38,604 nucleotides of DNA from an uncultured Burkholderiales bacterium (GTDB lineage Bacteria > Pseudomonadota > Gammaproteobacteria > Burkholderiales > Burkholderiaceae_C): assembly GCA_903935585.1 (NCBI GenBank), contig CAIZSE010000116.1, forward strand, positions 1 through 38,604, written 5' to 3'. Positions 17,832 through 24,002 of this stretch are shown here, in pieces. The translations under genes and the position numbers were made by a program. The notes under the pieces were generated by a model. The model saw only the letters and a list, made by a program, of their open reading frames with translations. It had not been told where the DNA came from and ran no database searches. Every line of letters begins with the position of its first letter. Position 1 is the stretch's first letter.

Positions 17832-18632
17832 ATGCGTTTGGCCTTTGTTTCAGATATTCATGGCAATTTGGCGGCCTTGGACGCAGTGATTGCCGATATG
17901 AGCTGCCGAAAAATTCAGTGTGTGGTGAATTTGGGGGACAGCTTGAGCGGCCCATTGCTGCCGCTTGAAACTGCAGACCGACTTCAACAGCTGCCTTGGC
18001 TCCATGTCGCTGGCAATCATGAGCGCCAGTTATTGCGCTTACCCATAGAGCGTCAAAACTTATCCGATGCATACACTTCGAGTCAATTGGATCCAATTGT
18101 CAAAAGTTGGTTGGCGGAGCATGCTGATCCGTCGGACCCCCGCCTGCACAATGCAAAAATTTGGCCTGAACATTTGGGCCATGATGTGGCGCTATGCCAT
18201 GGCAGCCCTCGCAGCGACATTGAATATTTGTTGGAAACACCGGAAGGCGAAACGGCCCGATTGGCGAACGTGATGGAGATTGAAGAGCGTTTGGAGGGGC
18301 GGATACCTGAAAACGTCACCTTGCTGGCCTGTGGGCACAGTCATGTGCCGAGGACGGTTCGTTTGAGATCCAAGTTGCTCATCATCAATCCGGGCAGTGT
18401 GGGTTTGCCTGCTTACGATGACGATCACCCTTACCCTTTGTCCAAGTTCCATCGCATAGAGAACGGAAGCCCCGATGCACGTTATGCGGTGGTCGAAAAA
18501 TCTGGTGGGGACTGGCATTGTGAGTTGATCAGCGTGCCGTATGACCATGAATCCATGGCGATTTTGGCCGACAAGCGTGAACGACCGGATTGGGCTCATG
18601 CCTTGAGAACTGGGTGGATGCCCAGGGTTTGA
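17832..18632 (+). CDS. Metallophosphoesterase (calcineurin-like, YfcE/PrpE type)
   Basis: A 266-residue cytosolic phosphoesterase. Two-metal active-site motifs are all present: FVSDIHGN near residue 4, NLGDSLSGP (about 37), VAGNHERQ (about 60), CHGSPRSD (about 122) and CGHSHVPR (about 165). These correspond to GDxH, GDxxD, GNHE and GHxH of the family, though the second motif here reads GDSLSGP. Substrates are unknown: phosphodiesters, protein phosphates or dinucleoside polyphosphates are all possible. ATG 17832 follows GGAG at 17821; an upstream in-frame start at 17793 would overlap the previous gene. The YciI-like gene follows 17 bases downstream, so the two form an operon. Confidence 0.88.
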   Translation: MRLAFVSDIHGNLAALDAVIADMSCRKIQCVVNLGDSLSGPLLPLETADRLQQLPWLHVAGNHERQLLRLPIERQNLSDAYTSSQLDPIVKSWLAEHADPSDPRLHNAKIWPEHLGHDVALCHGSPRSDIEYLLETPEGETARLANVMEIEERLEGRIPENVTLLACGHSHVPRTVRLRSKLLIINPGSVGLPAYDDDHPYPLSKFHRIENGSPDARYAVVEKSGGDWHCELISVPYDHESMAILADKRERPDWAHALRTGWMPRV

Positions 18633-18649
18633 ATCATGGAGGATTGAAC

Positions 18650-18943
18650 ATGTTGTTTGCCGTTTTGTTCACTGATCGACCCGACCAAGCCGCTTTGCGT
18701 GCCACCTATTTGCAGGCCCATATTGACTGGGTGGCGGCGCACCAGGCGCAAGTGCGCGTGGCCGGCAGTTTGCGCGAGCAGCTTGGACAGGTGCCCAAAG
18801 GTGGCTTATGGATCGTTGAGGCCGAGTCCAAGGACCTTGTTCATCAACTGATGCAGACCGACCCCTTCTGGACTTGTGGACTGCGCGAGAGCGTGGAGGT
18901 TCTGCATTGGAACAAAGCGCTGGACCAGCAAGTGCTGGTATGA
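18650..18943 (+). CDS. YciI-like (YCII-related) small protein
   Basis: A 97-residue protein with the YCII-related ferredoxin-like fold: MLFAVLFTDRPD at the start, AHIDWVAAHQAQVRVAGS with the conserved His and Asp, and GGLWIVEAESKDLVHQLMQTDPFW toward the end. The family forms dimers and has been proposed to have small-molecule or enzymatic roles, largely undefined. ATG 18650 has an excellent GGAGGA (18638-18643) seven bases upstream. The longer open frame from 18590 is not needed. It follows the phosphoesterase gene by 17 bases. Confidence 0.85.
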   Translation: MLFAVLFTDRPDQAALRATYLQAHIDWVAAHQAQVRVAGSLREQLGQVPKGGLWIVEAESKDLVHQLMQTDPFWTCGLRESVEVLHWNKALDQQVLV

Positions 18944-18982
18944 GTCACTTGTTGATGGCTGTGGGTGCATGCTTATCTGCGA

Positions 18983-18988
18983 TAAAAT
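18983..18988 (+). promoter_or_regulatory. Candidate -10 box of the hom leader transcript
   Basis: TAAAAT (in TGCGATAAAATTC) lies seven bases before an ATG at 18996 that opens the leader-peptide frame. No good -35 is seen at 16 to 18 bases upstream, but TGC at 18978-18980 could support an extended -10 reading of GATAAA. If used, the transcript would begin at or near the leader ATG. Confidence 0.4.
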
Positions 18989-18995
18989 TCAGTCC

Positions 18996-19127
18996 ATGTT
19001 GAATTCTTTTTGTTTAATAAATCTTGTGAGCATCGTCTGCGCTCCACCAGCGCGTGGCATGTCTTCGTGGGTTTGTTTGCGCAAGCGGTTCAACATGTTT
19101 ACCACCACAACCAACGCGGCCACCTGA
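18996..19127 (+). CDS. Candidate Thr-rich leader peptide of hom
   Basis: A 43-codon frame in the 273-base gap before hom. Its last ten residues are MFTTTTNAAT, then TGA at 19125-19127: five threonines in ten codons, four of them consecutive (ACC ACC ACA ACC, 19101-19112). A shorter version could start at ATG 19059 (22 codons) or ATG 19095 (10 codons). The ending recalls E. coli ThrL, whose Thr-rich run senses charged tRNA-Thr ahead of the threonine operon. Here the downstream gene is homoserine dehydrogenase, the matching pathway. Translation is not proven; no ribosome-binding site is evident, though a leaderless start is possible. Confidence 0.5.
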   Translation: MLNSFCLINLVSIVCAPPARGMSSWVCLRKRFNMFTTTTNAAT

Positions 19128-19210
19128 GTTCGCGCGGGTGGCCTTCCTGGCTGCCCACTGGTGGATTTCCAAACAAACCAGCTTCGGCAGCTGGATTTAA
19201 CTGTTTGGAG
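19070..19210 (+). promoter_or_regulatory. Putative attenuator / RBS-sequestering leader of hom
   Basis: Several exact complementarities compete. GGTTTGTTTG (19070-19079, inside the leader frame) pairs fully with CAAACAAACC (19170-19179). CCAAAC (19169-19174) pairs with GTTTGG (19203-19208), which overlaps the hom ribosome-binding site GGAG (19207-19210). CCAGCT (19178-19183) pairs with AGCTGG (19189-19194), while GCTGCC (19150-19155) competes for GGCAGC (19186-19191). GGCCACC (19118-19124), covering the leader stop region, pairs with GGTGGCC (19137-19143). There is no U-tract, so control of translation start is more likely than transcription termination. The mechanism is inference. Confidence 0.45.
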
Positions 19211-19216
19211 ATTTTC

Positions 19217-20584
19217 ATGATTCATGGTTCTTTGTTTTCTGCGGCATCGGATGTATCTGGTGTATCTCGCGATTGCGCTTTGCGTGTTGGCTTGATAGGC
19301 GCGGGCGTGGTGGGCTCTGGCACTGGCCAGGTGCTGGCACGCAATGCCGACTTGATTGCCCAACGCGCAGGTCGGCCGATAAGGCTGGTCATGGCCACTG
19401 CACGCAATTTACTCAAAGCGGCACAAGTGCTTGGGCCGGATGTAGTCTTGGTCGGTGATCCCTTGACCTTGGTGCGTCACCCGGACATCGATGTCGTTGT
19501 GGAGGTCATGGGCGGGGTGACACTGGCCAAAACACTCGTGATGGAGGCCATTGCCCACGGCAAGCATGTGGTCACGGCCAACAAAGCGCTGCTGGCCGAA
19601 CATGGGTCAGAGATTTTTGCGGCGGCAGATGCACGAGGTGTGATCGTGGCCTATGAGGGTGCTGTGGCTGTGAGCATTCCCATCATCAAGTCCCTGCGTG
19701 AGGGCTTGGCAGCCAACCGCATCCTTGAAGTGGTGGGCATCGTGAACGGCACGACCAACTTCATCTTGACCCAAATGCAAGAAGCGGGGCTGAGCTTTGA
19801 GTCAGCTTTGAACCTGGCCACTGAGCTTGGGTATGCCGAAGCTGACCCGACGCTGGATGTGTCCGGTATGGATGCTGCTCACAAAACGGCCTTGCTGGCC
19901 TGCCTCGCCTTTGGGGCCGACGTGCCTTTTGATCAGGTGCATGTGCAAGGCATCGCCAGCTTGGACCCTTTTGAAATGGTGTGTGCCCAAGCGCTGGGTT
20001 ACCGTATCAAGTTGTTGGGCATGGCCAGGCAGAAGACCGATGCTCTGGAGGTGCGGGTGCATCCGGCCTTGGTGCCCGAGAAGCATTTGCTGGCGCATGT
20101 GCAGGGCTCAATGAACGGCATTTGGGTGAATGCGGATGCGGCAGGGCCAACGTTCCATTACGGTGCTGGTGCGGGATCACAAACCACGGCCTCTGCGGTG
20201 GTTGCCGATTTGATGGATGTGGCCCGGCAGGGGTCAGTTGGCATGTCTGCACGGGTGCCGCATCGTTCGGTGCCATCAGAGTTGATTCGGTCATGGCCCA
20301 TCATGCCCATTGGCCAAGTGGTTTCGCGGCATTACCTGCGGTTTGAACTGGGTGGGCGCCCTGACTTGTTGTCTTGTCTGCCACGGTGTCTGCAGGAGTC
20401 AGGTGTAAAGGTTCAGCAGTCGGCGCATGTCCAGCATCCAGAAGATGCCATGCAAGATGCATGGGTGGTGCTGACGTCATCGCTCTCGGGTGATGTGCTG
20501 GCTGATAAATTGGCCTTGTTGAAGCGCAGTGCTAAAGGCCTTGAGCCCGCTGCTGTCTGGCGCGTGGAGGATTTGAATTTGTGA
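19217..20584 (+). CDS. hom: Homoserine dehydrogenase
   Basis: Reduces aspartate semialdehyde to homoserine in the Thr/Met branch. The 455-residue protein has the NAD(P)-binding loop GLIGAGVVGSGTG (25-37), TANKALLAEHG (120-130), NGTTNFIL (177-184) and the catalytic region ELGYAEADPTLDVSGMDAAHK (203-223). A C-terminal ACT-like domain spans about 365-450. The N-terminus is about 20 residues longer than usual. The core is somewhat divergent from the standard burkholderial enzyme (for example GAVAVSIPIIK where GAVAGGIPIIK is common). thrC does not follow, unlike the common hom-thrC order. ATG 19217 follows GGAG at 19207; the open frame to 19010 is not needed. It has a long leader with a Thr-rich peptide and its own terminator. 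Confidence 0.92.
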   Translation: MIHGSLFSAASDVSGVSRDCALRVGLIGAGVVGSGTGQVLARNADLIAQRAGRPIRLVMATARNLLKAAQVLGPDVVLVGDPLTLVRHPDIDVVVEVMGGVTLAKTLVMEAIAHGKHVVTANKALLAEHGSEIFAAADARGVIVAYEGAVAVSIPIIKSLREGLAANRILEVVGIVNGTTNFILTQMQEAGLSFESALNLATELGYAEADPTLDVSGMDAAHKTALLACLAFGADVPFDQVHVQGIASLDPFEMVCAQALGYRIKLLGMARQKTDALEVRVHPALVPEKHLLAHVQGSMNGIWVNADAAGPTFHYGAGAGSQTTASAVVADLMDVARQGSVGMSARVPHRSVPSELIRSWPIMPIGQVVSRHYLRFELGGRPDLLSCLPRCLQESGVKVQQSAHVQHPEDAMQDAWVVLTSSLSGDVLADKLALLKRSAKGLEPAAVWRVEDLNL

Positions 20585-20632
20585 TGAACTTTTGAGGAGC
20601 AGGACTTGCCCGCCATGTAAAATTCAACCCCT

Positions 20633-20664
20633 AAGCCCGCCGCCCCGGCGGGCTTTGTTTTGTT
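20633..20664 (+). terminator. Rho-independent terminator after hom
   Basis: A perfect 10-bp stem, AAGCCCGCCG (20633-20642) with CGGCGGGCTT (20646-20655), has a CCC loop and is followed by TGTTTTGTT. It lies 49 bases after the hom stop, so hom is monocistronic and the second BMP gene needs its own or read-through transcription. A TAAAAT hexamer at 20618-20623 precedes the stem. Confidence 0.9.
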
Positions 20665-20693
20665 CAATCTTCGGGGCCATGTAGAGGACTACC

Positions 20694-21803
20694 ATGTATA
20701 AAAACCTCGCTGCCACGCTCGTGGCCGCCTGCTTTTTCTTATCCGCCGTTCAGGCACAGACGCCTGTTCAAGCGCTAACCCAAACTCCCAAAAAACCCAC
20801 CGCGCCCATCAAGGCCGGTTTTGTCTATGTCTCGCCCATCACCGAGGCGGGCTGGACGCGGCAGCACGACGAAGGCCGCCAGGCCGTTGAAAAGGCTTTG
20901 GGCGATCAGGTCAAGACCACCTTTGTGGCCGATGTGCCTGAAGGCGCTGACGCCGAGCGCGTGATCCGCGACCTGGCCAGGCAGGGGCACCAAATCATCT
21001 TCACGCCCAGCTTTGGCTACATGGAGCCCACGCTCAAGGTGGCCAAAGAGTTTCCGAACGTCAAGTTCGAATCGGTCACCGGTTTCAAGACGGCGCCCAA
21101 TGTGGCCGCCTCGAATGCGCGCTATTACGAAGGCCGTTACCTGGCGGGCATCGCGGCAGGGCGCATGACCCAATCCAATGTGGCCGGGTATGTGGCGGGC
21201 TTCCCGATTCCCGAGGTGCTGCAAGGCATCAATGCCTTCGCTTTGGGCATGCGCTCGGTCAACCCCCAAGCCACTGTCAAGGTGGTCTGGCTGAACGTCT
21301 GGTTTGACCCGCCCAAAGAGCGCGAGGCGGCCATGGCCTTGTTCAACCAGGAGGTGGATGTGATCGCCTTTCACACCGGCTCCACGGCGGTCATGGCTGC
21401 CGCGCAAGAGCGCGGCAAGATGGCTGTGGCCTACCACTCCGACATGCGCAAGGTGGGGCCGGATGCGCAGATCATGGCCGTGACCCACCAGTGGGGCGAT
21501 TACTACACGGCACGGGTCAAAGCCGTCATGGCCGGTACCTGGACTGCTGGCAATGTCTGGGGTGGCGTGAAAGCGGGCATGGTCCGGGTGGGCGACTTTG
21601 GCCCCAAGGTGCCCAAGGCTGTGCAGGATGAAATCCTGGCCAGGCAAAAGGCCGTCGGCACGGGCAAGCTTTTGCCCTTTGCGGGCCCGATCACCGACAA
21701 CGAAGGTAAAGTGGTTTTGCCTGCCGGTCAAGCCTTGACCGATGCCCAGATCCTGAACATGAATTACCTGGTGCAGGGCGTGGTCGGGCGAGTTGGCCGA
21801 TGA
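20694..21803 (+). CDS. Second BMP-family binding protein (orphan, secreted)
   Basis: A 369-residue paralogue of the lipoprotein at 11062. It shares DAERVIRDLARQGHQIIF, FGYMEPTLKVA, PIPEVLQGINAFALGMRSVNPQ and the closing segment. The N-terminus looks like a signal peptidase I leader (AVQA cut before Gln22). A VAAC stretch at 10-13 resembles a lipobox but is followed by more hydrophobic residues, so a lipoprotein is unlikely. No permease or ATPase genes adjoin it. It may feed the 7475-11017 transporter with a different purine or nucleoside, or act as a sensor protein. AGAGGA precedes the ATG. Confidence 0.92.
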   Translation: MYKNLAATLVAACFFLSAVQAQTPVQALTQTPKKPTAPIKAGFVYVSPITEAGWTRQHDEGRQAVEKALGDQVKTTFVADVPEGADAERVIRDLARQGHQIIFTPSFGYMEPTLKVAKEFPNVKFESVTGFKTAPNVAASNARYYEGRYLAGIAAGRMTQSNVAGYVAGFPIPEVLQGINAFALGMRSVNPQATVKVVWLNVWFDPPKEREAAMALFNQEVDVIAFHTGSTAVMAAAQERGKMAVAYHSDMRKVGPDAQIMAVTHQWGDYYTARVKAVMAGTWTAGNVWGGVKAGMVRVGDFGPKVPKAVQDEILARQKAVGTGKLLPFAGPITDNEGKVVLPAGQALTDAQILNMNYLVQGVVGRVGR

Positions 21804-21869
21804 GCGGCAGCCCGGGCAGGGATGTCTGGGCAAGACCTTAAAATAGAACGATTCACACAAAGGCACACC

Positions 21870-22439
21870 ATGAGCATCAAGAGCGACAAATGGATCCGCC
21901 GCATGGCTGAGCAGCACGGCATGATCGAGCCGTTTGAGCCCGGTCAGGTCCGCCTCAATGCAGCGGGTCAAAAAATCGTCAGCTACGGCACCAGCAGTTA
22001 TGGCTACGACATCCGCTGTGCGCCCGAGTTCAAGGTGTTCACCAACATCTACAGCACGGTGGTCGACCCCAAAAATTTCGATGAACGCAGTTTTGTGGAC
22101 ATCGAGGGGGACGTCTGCATCATTCCACCCAACAGTTTCGCGCTGGCCCGCACGGTGGAATATTTCCGGATTCCGCGCAATGTGCTGACCATTTGTCTGG
22201 GCAAAAGCACCTATGCCCGTTGCGGCATCATCGTGAACGTGACCCCCTTTGAGCCCGAATGGGAAGGGTATGTCACCCTCGAATTCAGCAACACCACACC
22301 CCTGCCAGCCAAGATTTATGCGGGGGAGGGCTGTGCCCAGGTGCTGTTCCTGGAGAGCGACGAAGTGTGCGAAACCAGCTACAAAGACCGTGGCGGCAAG
22401 TACCAAGGGCAGGTGGGCGTGACCTTGCCCAAAACCTGA
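21870..22439 (+). CDS. dcd: dCTP deaminase
   Basis: Converts dCTP to dUTP, the source of most dUMP for thymidylate synthesis in Gram-negative bacteria. At 189 residues it has normal length and the trimeric dUTPase-like fold. Family motifs are [28 protein letters not shown] with the catalytic Glu, and [26 protein letters not shown] 21870 is the conserved N-terminus ([14 protein letters not shown]), with AAAGG at 21858-21862 and a TAAAAT -10-like box at 21839-21844. The upstream in-frame start at 21822 is not needed. The helicase gene follows after 40 bases. Confidence 0.95.
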   Translation: MSIKSDKWIRRMAEQHGMIEPFEPGQVRLNAAGQKIVSYGTSSYGYDIRCAPEFKVFTNIYSTVVDPKNFDERSFVDIEGDVCIIPPNSFALARTVEYFRIPRNVLTICLGKSTYARCGIIVNVTPFEPEWEGYVTLEFSNTTPLPAKIYAGEGCAQVLFLESDEVCETSYKDRGGKYQGQVGVTLPKT

Positions 22440-22461
22440 AATGGGGCCTGCCGGCCCAAAA

Positions 22462-22470
22462 TGCGACAAT
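22462..22470 (+). promoter_or_regulatory. Extended -10 element before the RhlE-type helicase
   Basis: TGC plus GACAAT (22465-22470) ends nine bases before ATG 22480. No ribosome-binding site other than a weak CAGG is present. A transcript from here would have a leader of only a few bases. Read-through from dcd is also possible. Confidence 0.35.
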
Positions 22471-22479
22471 CACAGGTTA

Positions 22480-23934
22480 ATGACCGATTCTTTTTCAAAT
22501 TTATCGCTGGCGCCTACGCTGGCACGAGCCGTAGCCGAAATGGGCTACGAATCCATGACCCCTATCCAGGCCCAAGCCATCCCAGTGGTGTTGACGGGCC
22601 AGGACGTGATGGGCGCAGCCCAAACGGGCACCGGTAAAACGGCGGCTTTCTCGCTGCCTTTGCTGCAGCGGCTGCTCAAGCACGAAAACCCCTCCACATC
22701 CCCTGCACGGCACCCGGTGCGTGCCCTGGTGTTGCTGCCCACACGTGAGCTGGCTGACCAGGTGGCCCAGCAGATCAAGTTGTACGCCAAATACACCCAG
22801 TTGCGCAGCACCGTGGTGTTTGGCGGCATGGACATGAAGCCCCAGACCCTGGAGCTGAAAAGAGGTGTCGAGGTGCTGGTGGCCACGCCAGGCCGTTTGC
22901 TGGACCACATTGAGGCCAAAAACGCGGTGCTCAACCAGGTGGAATATGTGGTGCTGGACGAGGCCGACCGCATGCTGGACATCGGCTTTTTGCCCGATTT
23001 GCAGCGCATTTTGAGTTTCTTGCCCAAGCAGCGCACCACGCTGCTGTTCTCGGCCACCTTCTCCCCCGAGATCAGGCGCCTGGCGGGCAGTTACCTGCAA
23101 AACCCGGTGACCATCGAGGTGGCCAGACCCAACGAAACCGCCTCCACCGTCGAGCAGCGTTTTTACGCCGCCCAAGACGACGACAAGCGCCGCGTGATCC
23201 GCAAGGTGCTGGCCGATCGCGGTATCAAGCAGGCCTTCATTTTTGTGAACAGCAAGCTCGGATGTGGCCGTTTGGCCCGTTCGCTGGAGCGTGAAGGCCT
23301 CAAAACCGCAGCCCTGCATGGCGACAAGAGCCAGGACGAGCGCCTGAAAGCCCTCGAAGCCTTCAAGCAAGGTGAAGTTGATTTGCTGGTCTGTACCGAT
23401 GTGGCCGCGCGCGGTCTGGACATCAAGGATGTGCCGGCGGTGTTCAACTTTGACGTCCCCTACAACGCCGAAGACTATGTGCACCGCATTGGACGCACGG
23501 GCCGTGCCGGTGCTTCCGGCTTGGCGGTGACCTTGGTCAGCCCCTCGGATACCCGTTTGGTGGCTGACATCGAAAAGCTGATCAAGAAAAAGCTTGAGGT
23601 TGAAACACTGCAACTCGAGACCGCTCCAGCCGCAGGCCCCGCGCCTGAAAAATGGGGTGAGCGTGCCGAGGACCGCCCCCGTGCGCGTGCTTTTGAAGGC
23701 CGTCGGCGAGAGCATGACCCCCGTGACGCGCTGGACACGCCGAATGAGCGCCGTGGTGGTTTCCGCCCTGCACCGATCAACCGCGACCCGTTTTTCCAGA
23801 AACCTTACGAAGCCCCCACTTCGGACACGCCGCCCAGTTGGGAGCCGATCGGTCCTAAAACCGTTCGCTCATCGATTTCTGCCAACATCAAGCCCAAACG
23901 CAAAGTGGCCGCCTTGTTCAAATCAGTCGAGTGA
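22480..23934 (+). CDS. rhlE: DEAD-box RNA helicase, RhlE type
   Basis: ATP-dependent RNA helicase of 484 residues acting in RNA remodelling, ribosome assembly or mRNA decay. All core motifs are present: Q motif (MTPIQAQAIP, 26-35), motif I AQTGTGKT (47-54), PTRELADQ, TPGRLLD, DEAD (160-163), SAT (191-193), TDVAARGLDI, and HRIGRTGR (335-342). Residues after about 375 form a charged, Arg/Pro-rich tail typical of RhlE proteins. ATG 22480 gives the usual family start. The open frame from 22441 adds 13 residues without family character. The gene ends 68 bases before the TonB receptor gene. Confidence 0.93.
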   Translation: MTDSFSNLSLAPTLARAVAEMGYESMTPIQAQAIPVVLTGQDVMGAAQTGTGKTAAFSLPLLQRLLKHENPSTSPARHPVRALVLLPTRELADQVAQQIKLYAKYTQLRSTVVFGGMDMKPQTLELKRGVEVLVATPGRLLDHIEAKNAVLNQVEYVVLDEADRMLDIGFLPDLQRILSFLPKQRTTLLFSATFSPEIRRLAGSYLQNPVTIEVARPNETASTVEQRFYAAQDDDKRRVIRKVLADRGIKQAFIFVNSKLGCGRLARSLEREGLKTAALHGDKSQDERLKALEAFKQGEVDLLVCTDVAARGLDIKDVPAVFNFDVPYNAEDYVHRIGRTGRAGASGLAVTLVSPSDTRLVADIEKLIKKKLEVETLQLETAPAAGPAPEKWGERAEDRPRARAFEGRRREHDPRDALDTPNERRGGFRPAPINRDPFFQKPYEAPTSDTPPSWEPIGPKTVRSSISANIKPKRKVAALFKSVE

Positions 23935-23942
23935 TCGGGTTG

Positions 23943-23967
23943 GAAGCCCGGTCTTTACACGGGCTTC
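23943..23967. other. Hairpin after the helicase gene
   Basis: GAAGCCCG (23943-23950) and CGGGCTTC (23960-23967) form an 8-bp stem with a 9-base loop. No T-tract follows on either strand, so it is at most a weak terminator or an mRNA 3' stabiliser. Confidence 0.35.
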
Positions 23968-23987
23968 AAACCCTTGCCATGTGACGC

Positions 23988-23996
23988 TGTCAAAAT
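23988..23996 (+). promoter_or_regulatory. Extended -10 element (TGTCAAAAT) before the TonB receptor gene
   Basis: TGT plus CAAAAT (23991-23996) ends exactly six bases before ATG 24003. It is identical in sequence and position to the element before the gene at 16355, and no ribosome-binding site precedes the ATG. This implies a leaderless mRNA. I see no obvious Fur-box-like palindrome in the 68-base gap. Confidence 0.4.
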
Positions 23997-24002
23997 CTGC
24001 GG

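Noticed and set aside
19178-19194. Classical transcription attenuator terminator in the hom leader
   Set aside because: The CCAGCT/AGCTGG stem is followed by ATTTAACTGTTT, not a U-tract; RBS sequestration explains the pairings better.
19010-19216. N-terminal extension of hom (69 codons)
   Set aside because: No homoserine dehydrogenase similarity in the added part, and GGAG at 19207 supports ATG 19217.
20775-22469. Long minus-strand frame (564 codons) opposite the second BMP gene and dcd
   Set aside because: Crosses two well-supported genes and shows only antisense-type composition.
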